Origin: Reinekea forsetii
GTDB taxonomy: Bacteria; Pseudomonadota; Gammaproteobacteria; Pseudomonadales; Natronospirillaceae
Direction: 5' to 3'
Assembly (NCBI RefSeq): GCF_018860385.1
Contig: NZ_JAHKPH010000019.1
Location: 1 to 64,000, forward strand
Length of the DNA: 64,000 nt
A program made the position numbers and the translations under genes. Below are positions 19,063 to 30,254 of this stretch, piece by piece (positions within the stretch are counted from its first letter, which is position 1; each line of letters opens with the position of its first letter). The notes below the pieces were generated by a model. The model made no database searches. It had not been told where the DNA came from and worked only from the letters and a program-made list of their open reading frames with translations.

Positions 19063-19737
19063 TTGGTAGCAGTTAAGCGAATCCCTAAAGCTAATGATGG
19101 AAATACCATTGATGAAACTCTTTTTGGACTGATCGCGGATGACCTCGTCAATCAAGGCTTTAGTATTAGGCACGGTGCCTTACCTGATGATATTTCAAGT
19201 TCTTTGTATGCTCACCAACTGGAGCTCAACTCCAATATATATGTCGAAGCCGGCATCGGACGTGGTGACGACTATCTAAAGACGGAATTTGTGAGAACCG
19301 ATGAAATTTGCTGGATCACCAGTGATTCAGAAGCAGGGAGCAAGTGGGTAGGTTGGACGACGAAATTGCAGCGATTTTTAAATCAACGACTTTTCTTAGG
19401 GCTGTTTTCTTTTGAAAGTCATTTTGCTCACTATCCGCCCGGCGCATACTATAAAAGGCATTATGATGCGTTCAGGGGCCAAGCGAATAGAGTACTTTCA
19501 ATTGTTACCTACTTAAATCCTGGGTGGGGGCCATCGGATGGTGGGGAGCTGGTTGTGTACAGAGACGAAAAAGACAGAGAAGGTATAAAAGTAGTGCCTC
19601 TTTATGGAACGGTCGTAGCCTTTCTTAGCGAAGAATTTCCACATGAAGTGCTACCTGCAGCAAGAGATCGATATTCCGTTGCTGGTTGGTTTCGTGTTAA
19701 CACTTCCATCAACAATAGTATTGACCCTCCGCGATAA
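19063..19737 (+). CDS. 2-oxoglutarate/Fe(II) dioxygenase, prolyl-hydroxylase (PPHD/EGLN-like)
   Basis: A 224-residue protein with the double-stranded beta-helix iron triad: His and Asp in 'YKRHYDAFRG', distal His in 'SEEFPHEVLPA', and the 2-oxoglutarate-binding Arg in 'DRYSVAGWFRVN'. The block 'HFAHYPPGAYYKRHYDAF' resembles the Pseudomonas prolyl hydroxylase PPHD, which hydroxylates elongation factor Tu. That substrate is an analogy, not shown. The only workable start is TTG at 19063; no ATG occurs before the conserved domain. It lies alone between a ketosynthase and a protease gene. Confidence 0.85.
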   Translation: MVAVKRIPKANDGNTIDETLFGLIADDLVNQGFSIRHGALPDDISSSLYAHQLELNSNIYVEAGIGRGDDYLKTEFVRTDEICWITSDSEAGSKWVGWTTKLQRFLNQRLFLGLFSFESHFAHYPPGAYYKRHYDAFRGQANRVLSIVTYLNPGWGPSDGGELVVYRDEKDREGIKVVPLYGTVVAFLSEEFPHEVLPAARDRYSVAGWFRVNTSINNSIDPPR

Positions 19738-19798
19738 ACCGCAAAGCTATTCATTTTTAATGACAAACTTTCGCCGATGTACCACAAAATCACGCAAT

Positions 19799-19840
19799 AA
19801 AAAAAAGGGTACGCGCTTTTGCAGCGCCTACCCTTATTGA
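19799..19840 (-). terminator. Rho-independent terminator of the M4 protease gene
   Basis: Read on the minus strand, aagggtaggcgc pairs with gcgcgtaccctt (one mismatch) around a short loop and is followed by eight T. It lies 33 bases beyond the protease stop codon. Confidence 0.85.
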
Positions 19841-19872
19841 TTAGATAGCGTTTAAATACTCAAAGTTAAGTA

Positions 19873-22008
<2,136 letters not shown>

Positions 22009-22083
22009 CTATGTTGTCATTATTATTGTGTTCTAACACGGCTCGTTTTTGGCAAGCACACATCAGACTGACTCGACGCAAAT

Positions 22084-22216
22084 AACACCTTTTGGGTGTT
22101 TTTTGAGCGGACAGAACACCACTATTAAAGTGGTCAAAACATAGCCACAACCCAACGTAGGTTAATTTGTGAACTCTGTTTAAAAAACAGTGGTCGAGAG
22201 TGTGTTTTTTTCGACC
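22084..22216. promoter_or_regulatory. Cluster of four dyads between protease and GlxA-type regulator
   Basis: The divergent gap 22000-22293 holds four inverted repeats: aacacc/ggtgtt (22084-22100, followed by T, terminator-like on +), accact/agtggt (22118-22134), ctgttt/aaacag (22176-22190) and ggtcga/tcgacc (22192-22216). Together they suggest operators or leader structures controlling one or both flanking genes. I could not assign -35/-10 boxes with confidence. Confidence 0.45.
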
Positions 22217-22293
22217 GACGTCTCAAAATTCAAACAAATCGAGAGCTTTTTCTGATAAGCACTTACATGGCGGGAGAATCGCTTTAAATTGAA

Positions 22294-23361
22294 ATGTGCG
22301 ATTTAAAGAGCGTTGATCGGGGCGTATTAGAGATTCTTGAAAAAAAAGAGTATGCTATTTCGGACACGCAATGTTTAAAAACGGCAATTGAAATGAAAGT
22401 TGGCTTTTTATTGTACCCGCAGGTATTAGCAACGGCCGTTACCGTACCTGTCGAAATGTTCCAGGCTGCGGATCACGTTAAAAAGGATCAAAGCACTCGA
22501 TTCAGCGCTCATTTTATCAGTAACCATACGGGGCCTGTGACGTTAACCGGTGGGGTAACGCTCGTTGCAACGGACGCCTTTGAAACGCAAAGCCATTATG
22601 ACTGGGTGTTTGTCCCGCCCATGTGGGGGAGCCCTTGGCATCAGCTAAGCCAGGCTAGTGAAATGCACGCATGGTTGGCCAACGCTTACGCAAACGGCAC
22701 CAAGTTGATTGCCACTGGTACTGGTGTAGGTCATTTGTGTTCGGCAGGGTTATTAGCCGGAAGAGTGTCTACAACGCATTGGTATTATCTAGACCGATTT
22801 CAAAAGCGCTTTCCCGACGTTGAGTTCCAAAAACAACACTTTATTACTCACCAAGATGGCTTGTATTGTGCGGGTTCAATTAACGCACAGACTGATCTTG
22901 TATTGTATTTTATTGAAAGGCATTGGGGGGAAGAAGCGTTAGCGCTAGTAGAGCAACAATTTATGCATGAGCTAAAGCGATCTTTTACAACGCCATTCTA
23001 TGAACCCGGCGGTGCAATGCACAATGATGAGCTAGTGAGCTTAGCACAAAGCTGGATGAGGACGCATTTAGCTGAACCCATAAGTCTAAAGCAACTAACC
23101 GAAGTTGTCGGGCAGAGCGAAAGACAATTTAGAAGAAGATTTACATCGGCGACCGGGCTAGCGCCTTTGCAATACCTTACCAAAATTAGAATGGAATACG
23201 CACAAGATTTACTAAGAGAAACAAATTTGTCGATGGCTGAAGTCGCTTTTGCCAGCGGCTATACGAATAACGCTTATTTTTCTAAGGCCTTTAAAGAGCA
23301 TGCGTCGGTAAGCCCGAGTGATTACCGGCGTATAGTTAGAAGTAAGCCATTCTCAGGTTAG
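22294..23361 (+). CDS. GlxA-family transcriptional regulator (DJ-1/PfpI-like domain plus AraC HTH)
   Basis: A 355-residue protein. The N-terminal half is an amidotransferase-like (DJ-1/PfpI) domain starting 'MKVGFLLYPQVLATAVTVPV'. The C-terminal ~95 residues form an AraC double helix-turn-helix ('ISLKQLTEVVGQSERQFRRR' and 'SMAEVAFASGYTNNAYFSKA'). The expected nucleophile-elbow Cys is not clear ('IATGTGVGHLCSAGLLAG'), so it is a sensor rather than an enzyme. The ATG at 22393 may be the true start, because the first 33 residues do not belong to the domain; neither start has a good ribosome site. It is divergent from the M4 protease, a plausible target. The last four bases overlap the convergent DUF2069 gene. 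Confidence 0.8.
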   Translation: MCDLKSVDRGVLEILEKKEYAISDTQCLKTAIEMKVGFLLYPQVLATAVTVPVEMFQAADHVKKDQSTRFSAHFISNHTGPVTLTGGVTLVATDAFETQSHYDWVFVPPMWGSPWHQLSQASEMHAWLANAYANGTKLIATGTGVGHLCSAGLLAGRVSTTHWYYLDRFQKRFPDVEFQKQHFITHQDGLYCAGSINAQTDLVLYFIERHWGEEALALVEQQFMHELKRSFTTPFYEPGGAMHNDELVSLAQSWMRTHLAEPISLKQLTEVVGQSERQFRRRFTSATGLAPLQYLTKIRMEYAQDLLRETNLSMAEVAFASGYTNNAYFSKAFKEHASVSPSDYRRIVRSKPFSG

Positions 23362-23771
23362 CTTTTGGCTTTAGCTTTTTGTTGTTTTTCTTTCGCCTTG
23401 GCGGCTTTTTTAAACGGTCTGAGCCACATGATGACATACATAAAGTTAGTGAGGCTAAAACCAACGATGAGCAGCCCGCCAATTAAACCAGATGGACCTA
23501 ATAACTTAATGAGCCCGCCTAAAATATAAGCGAGAAGTAAGAATCCATACCAGCTTAATCCCGTTGAACTGGGGCTTATGATGGTTGGTATAAATATCAA
23601 CAATGGCAGGCAAGTAATGATGGCAATAATAATTCCACTGGCAAACCATTTCCCTAAAGGCATTGAATCTAAAGCAGGTCCACTAACTAACACACCCACA
23701 ATTACTGCGATGACCAGCAAAATGTAATGAAGCCTAATTTTTTTATTAATAGAAATAGTGTGATCAGTCAT
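23358..23771 (-). CDS. DUF2069 inner-membrane protein
   Basis: A 137-residue protein with four hydrophobic segments and a highly basic tail (KKAAKAKEKQQKAKAKS). The pattern '..LSWYGFLLLAYILGGL..' and its place after wrbA fit DUF2069. Function is unknown. Its start overlaps the wrbA 3' end by eight bases, giving the three-gene unit arsC-wrbA-DUF2069. Its stop overlaps the convergent GlxA-type gene by four bases. Confidence 0.75.
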   Translation of the reverse strand: MTDHTISINKKIRLHYILLVIAVIVGVLVSGPALDSMPLGKWFASGIIIAIITCLPLLIFIPTIISPSSTGLSWYGFLLLAYILGGLIKLLGPSGLIGGLLIVGFSLTNFMYVIMWLRPFKKAAKAKEKQQKAKAKS

Positions 23772-24357
23772 TCAATATCCTCAGTGCGAGTTGTGCGAGT
23801 CGTTTACCTTGTTGTTTAGCAAGCATAGCCGTTTCTGAATCAATCGCATTATGATGTGGCCCGGCCACATGGCTAACCCCGTATGGCGTTCCGCCACCAC
23901 TTTGAGCATGCAGCCTAGGCTCGGTATAGGGGACACTCATTAACGTCATTCCATGATGAAAAAGAGGGTTCATCATACTCAGAAGCGTAGATTCTTGGCC
24001 TCCATGAACAGTTGTTGTGCTGGTAAATACTGTTGCCGGTTTACCGATCATACTTCCAGACAGCCATTGAGTACTGGTTTGTTCTAAAAAAAATTTAAGC
24101 TCAGCCGCCATGTTTCCGAATCGACCAGGTGACCCTAGTGCTAACCCACTGGCATTGGCGAACTCTTCAACACTGCAATAAAGCGAGCCTTGGTCAGGAA
24201 TGTCGGATAACTCAGGGTTGTAGCTAGCTCCGATCGGAGCTACCGTTCTAACAAGCGCTGAAATGCCCTCAATACTTTCAATACCTTCTGCCATGTTGTG
24301 CGCTAATGTTTCAGTGCTGCCATGGCGGCTAGCAAATAAAACGAGAATGTAAGGCAC
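23764..24357 (-). CDS. wrbA: WrbA-like NAD(P)H:quinone oxidoreductase
   Basis: A 197-residue flavodoxin-fold enzyme reducing quinones by two electrons with FMN. The phosphate-binding loop is 'FASRHGSTETLA', and the FMN isoalloxazine loops are 'LGSPGRFGNMAAELKFFLEQ' and 'FTSTTTVHGGQE'. The start is GTG at 24357, overlapping the arsC stop by one base (tagtg), so translation is coupled. Its partner arsC and the DUF2069 gene suggest a general oxidative-stress unit rather than true arsenic resistance. Confidence 0.92.
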   Translation of the reverse strand: MPYILVLFASRHGSTETLAHNMAEGIESIEGISALVRTVAPIGASYNPELSDIPDQGSLYCSVEEFANASGLALGSPGRFGNMAAELKFFLEQTSTQWLSGSMIGKPATVFTSTTTVHGGQESTLLSMMNPLFHHGMTLMSVPYTEPRLHAQSGGGTPYGVSHVAGPHHNAIDSETAMLAKQQGKRLAQLALRILND

Positions 24358-24713
24358 TAGAGTATGTCCAAAATTGCGTCAGTTGGTCGCCCAATTCGAG
24401 CACCTTTGTCTGTTGTCACGATAGGGCGTTCAAGTAGTTTAGGGGTGTTTATTAACGCATTGATAATGTCCGATTCGGTTGATTCAGGCGATAAACCTAA
24501 CTCTTTATATTCCACTTCTTTAGTGCGTAAAATATCGTGCGCTTTGGTTCCTAAATTTGATATGAGCTCTTTCAACTCATTTGCGGTTAAAGATTCTTTT
24601 AAATAAAGTTTTATGTTGGCGTCAATCCCTTTTTCTTCGAGTAACGCTAATGCTTGTCGAGATTTAGAGCAGCGAGGATTGTGGTAGATAGTTGCGGTCA
24701 TTTCCGTCATCAT
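24357..24713 (-). CDS. arsC: ArsC-family (glutaredoxin-coupled) arsenate reductase-like protein
   Basis: A 118-residue protein of thioredoxin fold. The catalytic Cys is in 'YHNPRCSKSRQALALLEEKG', and the conserved 'LLERPIVTTDKGARIGRP' carries the Arg that binds the oxyanion. There is no arsenite pump or ArsR next to it, so arsenate may not be its natural substrate. Three ATGs lie in the first 13 codons; MTATIYHNPRCS (24701) is the most family-like start, while 24713 has aaagg close upstream. Confidence 0.88.
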   Translation of the reverse strand: MMTEMTATIYHNPRCSKSRQALALLEEKGIDANIKLYLKESLTANELKELISNLGTKAHDILRTKEVEYKELGLSPESTESDIINALINTPKLLERPIVTTDKGARIGRPTDAILDIL

Positions 24714-24747
24714 CCTTTATTAATGTTCGTTCACGAGATCATACCGT

Positions 24748-25554
24748 ATGAAAGGAATCGGCAGAAGTATTCAGGTCTTCTTAAACTCAAATATTGTAGC
24801 AAAAAGCCACATTGGGCAACATTCGGCGGTGCTGACTTTAGCGACCTTATTTGCACTTGTGCCAATTGCATTTACGACTGTTTGGCTTATCTCTCAGTTG
24901 CCTGTCTATCAGTCACAAATAGCCGAGTTGCTTGAGCAGTTTTTATCGCAGTTGGTTCCCGAACAAGCCATTTCTTGGCGTGAACGATTGGAGTTTTGGC
25001 AAGCGGATTCCACTGATTTACCGCTGAGTTCTTTTATTTTACTTATTGCCAGCGTTTTGTTTCTTGTAAATAGGGTAGACCACAGTTTGCATGAGGTATT
25101 CGCGCTTGAGACACGTCGAGGTAAACGGCGATGGTTACATTACGTATGGGTCATGCCAGCGTTAATGTCATTGCTGGTGGCCAGTATGACAGCCATCGTG
25201 GTTTTTCAAATTATATTAGGAACGGGCCTTGGCCGTTTATTGCCGTCGATTTCGATTGGTGCAGAAGTGGCACAGTTGCTGGTACTTTTTTTTGTATATC
25301 GACTCTCCAGTCGGCGTTCTATAGCGGCTAGGTGGGTATTTTTGGCCGCTTTGCTTGCAACTCTTGGATTTATGATATTAAAAGCAGCGTTTTCTTGGTT
25401 TTACACTAATATTCCTAATTGGTCTTTAGTCTTCGGCGTGTTCTATGCGATCCCGTTATTTTTACTATGGTGCCAAGCCGCATGGGCGACATTGCTTTAT
25501 GGCGCGCTATTCGCACGCTGGATATCGAAGGCGGCTCAAATGCCTCAAGAATGA
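24748..25554 (+). CDS. YihY/BrkB-family inner-membrane protein (UPF0761)
   Basis: A 268-residue protein with six hydrophobic segments. It opens with 'FLNSNIVAKSHIGQHSAVLT', followed by the hallmark 'LATLFALVPIAFTTVW'. The family was once called ribonuclease BN by mistake; its real role is unknown. It is divergent from arsC with only 34 bases between the starts, so the two promoters must overlap. Confidence 0.88.
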   Translation: MKGIGRSIQVFLNSNIVAKSHIGQHSAVLTLATLFALVPIAFTTVWLISQLPVYQSQIAELLEQFLSQLVPEQAISWRERLEFWQADSTDLPLSSFILLIASVLFLVNRVDHSLHEVFALETRRGKRRWLHYVWVMPALMSLLVASMTAIVVFQIILGTGLGRLLPSISIGAEVAQLLVLFFVYRLSSRRSIAARWVFLAALLATLGFMILKAAFSWFYTNIPNWSLVFGVFYAIPLFLLWCQAAWATLLYGALFARWISKAAQMPQE

Positions 25555-25557
25555 GGT

Positions 25558-25905
25558 TTAATGATAAAACTCGAAGGCTTTTTCTAATTCATTTTGGTGC
25601 CACATCTGAGCTTCTGGTCCTTGATCAGGCCCTTGATACAGGCCTAGAGCCGCTAGCTTTTGGAAAAAACCTGACCTTGGACAATTGAGCCCATTTTTTT
25701 GCACAACTACGCTGACTATTTGAGGTTGCTGTAACGCAGCGTCATCTTCTTGGCATGCCTCGAGTAACTGAACTAATTGCTGAATGGAGTGTGGGGGTGC
25801 AATGGCTAGTCTTTCAGTTAACTCCTTGTAAGTCACTACCTCCCTCGCTTTAGCGAATTCCTCTAACAACTGGCGGACTGAATTTGTGTCAATTTTTGGT
25901 GTCAT
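25558..25905 (-). CDS. Small conserved hypothetical protein
   Basis: A 115-residue soluble protein beginning MTPKIDTNSVRQLLEEF (start 25905; an ATG at 25956 would add 17 residues). It carries a helical stretch 'EVVTYKELTERLAIAPPHSI' and an aromatic-rich C-terminus 'LGLYQGPDQGPEAQMWHQNE'. I recognise the pattern as a gammaproteobacterial hypothetical family but not a function. There are no Cys clusters, signal peptide or membrane segment. Its stop lies four bases past the convergent yihY-like gene. Confidence 0.6.
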   Translation of the reverse strand: MTPKIDTNSVRQLLEEFAKAREVVTYKELTERLAIAPPHSIQQLVQLLEACQEDDAALQQPQIVSVVVQKNGLNCPRSGFFQKLAALGLYQGPDQGPEAQMWHQNELEKAFEFYH

Positions 25906-26126
25906 AAATTTGAATAACCTGTAGTTGTAATCATTTTGATTTGAATAACCATGCAAAAATGTGACCTATTTGGTCAGCTCAGTATCAGTATTCCGATTTT
26001 ACAATGTGACATCAATCGCGTTTTGTAAATAAAGCTAAAATTCTGTGATTCAGTTCCGCATGGCCTGCACTTCTTGGTTGTATCTTGAGCAAATGATAGA
26101 ACCTCCTCAGAGGTCGCGGAGAGAGC

Positions 26127-28514
26127 ATGGATTACAACACACTCGTAAAAACTAGTTTAAAAATATTAATAGCCGGCACCTTTTTGGTGTTATCAGCCTG
26201 TACGCAAGATTATGGCGATGCTGAAGGCCGGTCTGGCGGTTTAAATGAAAAAGGGCAGGCGATTTATGCCGAGCAATGTGCTTCTTGCCATGGTTCAAGT
26301 GGTCAAGGTGGTAACGGAGGCAGCCTAATTGGTTGTGCTACCTGTGGTGACACCAGCTCATTAATTGCCAAAATTGAACGAGACATGCCAAGTGCGACTA
26401 AAGCCCTGAAAGGTGACGATGCTCGTAACACCGCAGAATATGTTTTTGATGCTTTTAACTCGGGTTCTATAGGTAGTGTACAGCGTACTTTGCCCGGGTT
26501 AGCCACGATGACAGAGAAGGAAGCAATTTATAAAATTGCATTCGACCTCGCGGGTCGTTTACCTACCGATGAAGAAGTTGCAACCTTTTCTGAAAACGTC
26601 GGAGGTGAAAAAGAAGTCATTTATGGCTTTATGGAAGAAGACTATTTTTACGAGCGCCTAAAAGATATTTTTAATGAAGCGATGCTGACGGATCGATATC
26701 GAAGTGAAAACGGCGGTAACGTGCGCGGGTTATACAATGGCAACAACCAGCTGCAGCTGCCAAACCCAAATGGCGGACGATATTTCCCATTCCCTGATAC
26801 ACGAGAATGGGAGAGTGAAGTTCCAGGAATGTTAACTCGAAACTATTTACGCTTTTTTGCTGAACAAGGGTTGGCTCGTAAACCCATGCTCTATGTTGAA
26901 TTTTTAGCTCGAAACGATCGAGACTTCCGTGAGTTTGTCAGTGGTAAATACACAGTCGTCAACAAGTTTATGTTTGATATGCTGGGCGATAATGTAGTTA
27001 TAGTAGATCCTGATCAACCTCGTCCGAATGGCTCATCAAAACCAGTGTCTAATCCAGAATGGCGCACATTTACCTCACAAAAAGAAATAAATGAGTACTT
27101 AGATATTGTTGAATATCTTGGCGGAATTGGGCTGTCAACAACAGATCGAAATCAATACATCATGTCGGACTACCCTTATGATCCACGAGATTTAAAAGCG
27201 GCTCAGATTTTTTATAATGAAAAAACAGGAACTGGTTTACCAAGAGCCAGCGGCGTACCTCATTCCGGTGTTATCACTGATGAATTATTCTTGAATGTAT
27301 ATACTGCAACCGAAACCAATATGCATCGAAACAGAGCAAGAATGATTTATTGGTTCTTTGCTGCGAAAGACTTGTTAGCGATTGAGGGTAACCGAGATGC
27401 CAGTACCATTGCTTTTGATGATTTTGATGGCGTGAGTGTTGGAACAAACGATCCAACACAGGAAAACCCTGACTGTAAAGTTTGCCATGACATTATGGAC
27501 CCTGTTGCTAAAGCCTTTGAAAGCTATGCATTGAATGGCTTATGGGATCCAGATAATTCTGATCGAGTGCCAGCACATCTCAAGACTGTTGGATGGGGTT
27601 TGAGTAATGCTGATATTGATTACAACCAATTGGGGCAGGGAACCAGTTATGCAAACCGTGAGCTACAATGGTTAGGCGAGCAAATCGCAAATGACCCTGC
27701 CTATGCACGTGGCATTGCTCAAATTGTTGTTAGCGGCATGTTAGGTCAGCAAATTTTAGGTGAGCCAGGCGATGACTCCCCTGAAGAATACCGAAATGCC
27801 TATGCTGAACAATCCCGTCTCATTGCTAACGCGGCGACTGAATTTAAAGCTGACAGTTATAACATTAAAGCTCTGGTTTATGCGGTGACGAAAAGTGCCT
27901 ATTACCGAAGTGCGAATGTGGCTAGCCCGAGCTTTTCAGACAAATATACTCAGGTTGGAGCCGTGAGCTATTTGGCTCCTCAAGTTCTACATCAAAAGCT
28001 TCGTGCTTTAAATTCGGGTGGTTGGACTAACTCTTTGGACTTACGTCAATTGAACTCTCGACAATTTATCGGCGGTATGAATTCTAATGATATTTTGAAA
28101 GATGCCGACTCCGTCGGGGGAATCATCGCTGGTGTCCTAGACCGTATGGCCGTTGAGGAAGCCTGTGACATTGTTAACAATGAATTTAATCGAGATCGTG
28201 AAGAACGCGCACTGCTGAAATATGTTGAACTGAATACGAACCCAATGGCCACTAATATTTCGGCACAAACCAGGATGAATAATATTCGAGCGATTCGTTC
28301 AAATATTCAATTTCTATATCTAGCGATGTTGCAAAAAGAAGTTGATTTGAGCAGTGAAGAAGTGAACTTAGTTTTTGATTTGTTCATGAGTGCGCTAGAA
28401 AATGGCGCTACTGCCAGCTCAGGATGCGGTGGAACAAATGGAAACGACATTGAAGATGCTTGGTACGTTGTCGTGGTATTCATGCTAAGCGACTACCGCT
28501 TCATTTACGGTTAA
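26127..28514 (+). CDS. DUF1588-like lipoprotein with two c-type haem motifs
   Basis: A 795-residue protein with a lipoprotein signal (lipobox VLSAC, lipid Cys at 25). Next is a small cytochrome c domain: haem site C51-A-S-C54-H55, a second CATC pair at 70-73 lacking His, and a likely axial Met in 'ERDMPSA'. The long central part resembles the DUF1592/1588/1585 set of Planctomycetes and marine bacteria: 'FDLAGRLPTDEEV', 'SGVITDELFLNVY...NMHRNRAR', then a second haem-type motif C450-K-V-C453-H in 'CKVCHDIMDPVAKAFESYAL'. It is probably an envelope electron-transfer protein. First gene of a six-gene block; ribosome site cggagaga. Confidence 0.75.
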   Translation: MDYNTLVKTSLKILIAGTFLVLSACTQDYGDAEGRSGGLNEKGQAIYAEQCASCHGSSGQGGNGGSLIGCATCGDTSSLIAKIERDMPSATKALKGDDARNTAEYVFDAFNSGSIGSVQRTLPGLATMTEKEAIYKIAFDLAGRLPTDEEVATFSENVGGEKEVIYGFMEEDYFYERLKDIFNEAMLTDRYRSENGGNVRGLYNGNNQLQLPNPNGGRYFPFPDTREWESEVPGMLTRNYLRFFAEQGLARKPMLYVEFLARNDRDFREFVSGKYTVVNKFMFDMLGDNVVIVDPDQPRPNGSSKPVSNPEWRTFTSQKEINEYLDIVEYLGGIGLSTTDRNQYIMSDYPYDPRDLKAAQIFYNEKTGTGLPRASGVPHSGVITDELFLNVYTATETNMHRNRARMIYWFFAAKDLLAIEGNRDASTIAFDDFDGVSVGTNDPTQENPDCKVCHDIMDPVAKAFESYALNGLWDPDNSDRVPAHLKTVGWGLSNADIDYNQLGQGTSYANRELQWLGEQIANDPAYARGIAQIVVSGMLGQQILGEPGDDSPEEYRNAYAEQSRLIANAATEFKADSYNIKALVYAVTKSAYYRSANVASPSFSDKYTQVGAVSYLAPQVLHQKLRALNSGGWTNSLDLRQLNSRQFIGGMNSNDILKDADSVGGIIAGVLDRMAVEEACDIVNNEFNRDREERALLKYVELNTNPMATNISAQTRMNNIRAIRSNIQFLYLAMLQKEVDLSSEEVNLVFDLFMSALENGATASSGCGGTNGNDIEDAWYVVVVFMLSDYRFIYG

Positions 28515-28529
28515 TTCAGGAGAATAACA

Positions 28530-30182
28530 ATGAATCGTCGAGAATTTTTAAAAACGACAGGTGCTTCTGGATTAGCAATGGTTGCACCTTTAAGCGTAAG
28601 TACCAAAGCCAGCGCCGCAACATTTGCGCCCGTCGGGCAATATTTTGTGTTTGCGCATTTAGGTGGTGGTTGGGATCCAACCACCTTTTGTAACCCAAAA
28701 GGTAATGAGTTACGTTCATCAGTAAATGCGAATTTGCCAGAACCAAATAGTCGAGTGACACGTGGAGAGAGCCCTGTGAATCGCTTTCCTAAATCGGCCA
28801 TTCGTAGAGCCGTAGATGTCTATATTGGAGAAGGTACGGTATCCGATGAATTAACCTATGCACCTTTTTTAGGCACGTATAATCTTGTTGACCCAGACAA
28901 TATAGAGGTTAATGATAATGGCGATGCAAACCGTGGTCTCAAAATAGAACACATTCAGCGCATTTTAGCGGGTAGTTTAGCTGGAGATACAATTACTATC
29001 GCAGCAGAGGGTTTAGATTGGGCTGCTGCAGATAAAGCTAACATTCGAACTAATGCCGAAGCGATTCTCGAGGGCACTGCTACTACTATTGTAGTTGGAG
29101 AACTTACGGGATTAGTTGATCGCGATTTAGCTATTACAGATATTGGTACAGCAGGTGCTAATATGGCGGCTAATTTATTCCGCTACGATGCATTCGTATG
29201 CTTGTACGCTCACCAGATGCGTGTTCTAAATGGTGTCGATAACCAAACGAACTCCCACGATACCGGTACTCGGTATGCTGATACCGGAAGTATGTCTATG
29301 GGCTACCCTGATTTTAGTGCTTTGTATGCCGCCGTAAAAGGTGCTGACAGGCCATTAGCTTGGATGACGGATGGTCGCGGTAATGATGAATCTGCCGGAA
29401 TTGTGGCTCGCTCATCCGCCAGTGATGCAAACTTTTTCGGTATTTTAGCCGATCCAAAAGACGGAATGGTTGATTTTGTCGATACCGAATTAGAAACGGC
29501 TCAAGCGATTCGGAAGCAAATTCAAGCTCAAAAAGAAAACTTACCTTTACGTCAGCAATTGCAAAACCAATTGTATATGGTGCGTGAAAGTAGTGAAGAG
29601 TTTTCGGCCGTTGCAAATGATATTTTAAATCCATCAACAGCCGAGCAAATAGCTGTAGAAGATCTGGCCAATAACAATACGCGTCGTCATATGCGAGTTG
29701 GTGTTGCTGGTTTTGCTGCCGGAATGGCTTCGTCTATGCAAGTAGGATTTGGAGGCTTCGATACTCACGGTAATCATGATGCTAACCATTTCAACCGTAT
29801 TCGAACCGTTCTGCAAGATATGCATTTTTTATTCAAAGCTCTCGATGCTTATGGTATTGCCGATCAAACAACTGTAATTGCGGGGTCCGATTTTGGTCGT
29901 ACACCTTGGTTTAACGATGGTAACGGTAAGGATCATTGGGCGGTAACCAGTTACTTATTATTTGGTAACCACGTTGCAGGTGGAACGGTTGTAAACGCAA
30001 CGGATGGTCTAGTGAATGCTGTTGAAGTAAGTAATAGTGGCACCGACCTAACTATTGGCGGTTCACGCAGAATGACGGCTGCACACTTACACGATCAATT
30101 GCGTAAAAAAGCAGGGATACAGAATACAGCGGAAGCTTTGCAGTTTCCGATAGAAGTTGATGAGTTAAATATGCTGGGTTAA
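28530..30182 (+). CDS. DUF1501 protein with twin-arginine signal
   Basis: A 550-residue protein. The N-terminus 'NRREFLKTTGASGLAMVAPL' is a twin-arginine export signal, with cleavage likely near residue 29 (SASA type), so it is exported folded. The C-terminal third carries DUF1501 hallmarks related to the alkaline phosphatase/sulfatase fold: 'QVGFGGFDTHGNHDANHFNR' and 'VIAGSDFGRTPWFNDGNGKD'. The His and Asp residues there could bind metal. It starts 15 bases after the DUF1588-like gene; such pairs are frequent in Planctomycetes. Function is unknown. Confidence 0.8.
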   Translation: MNRREFLKTTGASGLAMVAPLSVSTKASAATFAPVGQYFVFAHLGGGWDPTTFCNPKGNELRSSVNANLPEPNSRVTRGESPVNRFPKSAIRRAVDVYIGEGTVSDELTYAPFLGTYNLVDPDNIEVNDNGDANRGLKIEHIQRILAGSLAGDTITIAAEGLDWAAADKANIRTNAEAILEGTATTIVVGELTGLVDRDLAITDIGTAGANMAANLFRYDAFVCLYAHQMRVLNGVDNQTNSHDTGTRYADTGSMSMGYPDFSALYAAVKGADRPLAWMTDGRGNDESAGIVARSSASDANFFGILADPKDGMVDFVDTELETAQAIRKQIQAQKENLPLRQQLQNQLYMVRESSEEFSAVANDILNPSTAEQIAVEDLANNNTRRHMRVGVAGFAAGMASSMQVGFGGFDTHGNHDANHFNRIRTVLQDMHFLFKALDAYGIADQTTVIAGSDFGRTPWFNDGNGKDHWAVTSYLLFGNHVAGGTVVNATDGLVNAVEVSNSGTDLTIGGSRRMTAAHLHDQLRKKAGIQNTAEALQFPIEVDELNMLG

Positions 30183-30254
30183 TGCTGGTACTGTACCGAC
30201 AAAACTTAGCGAGGTTACTCGTCCATTAATTATTAAAAAGAAGTTGGACAATCC

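Noticed and set aside
28384-28430. NGAT in the DUF1588-like protein as an FMN attachment site for the ApbE
   Set aside because: The Ser/Thr normally before Gly-Ala-Thr is Asn, and the leading Asp is absent, so it does not fit the flavinylation motif.
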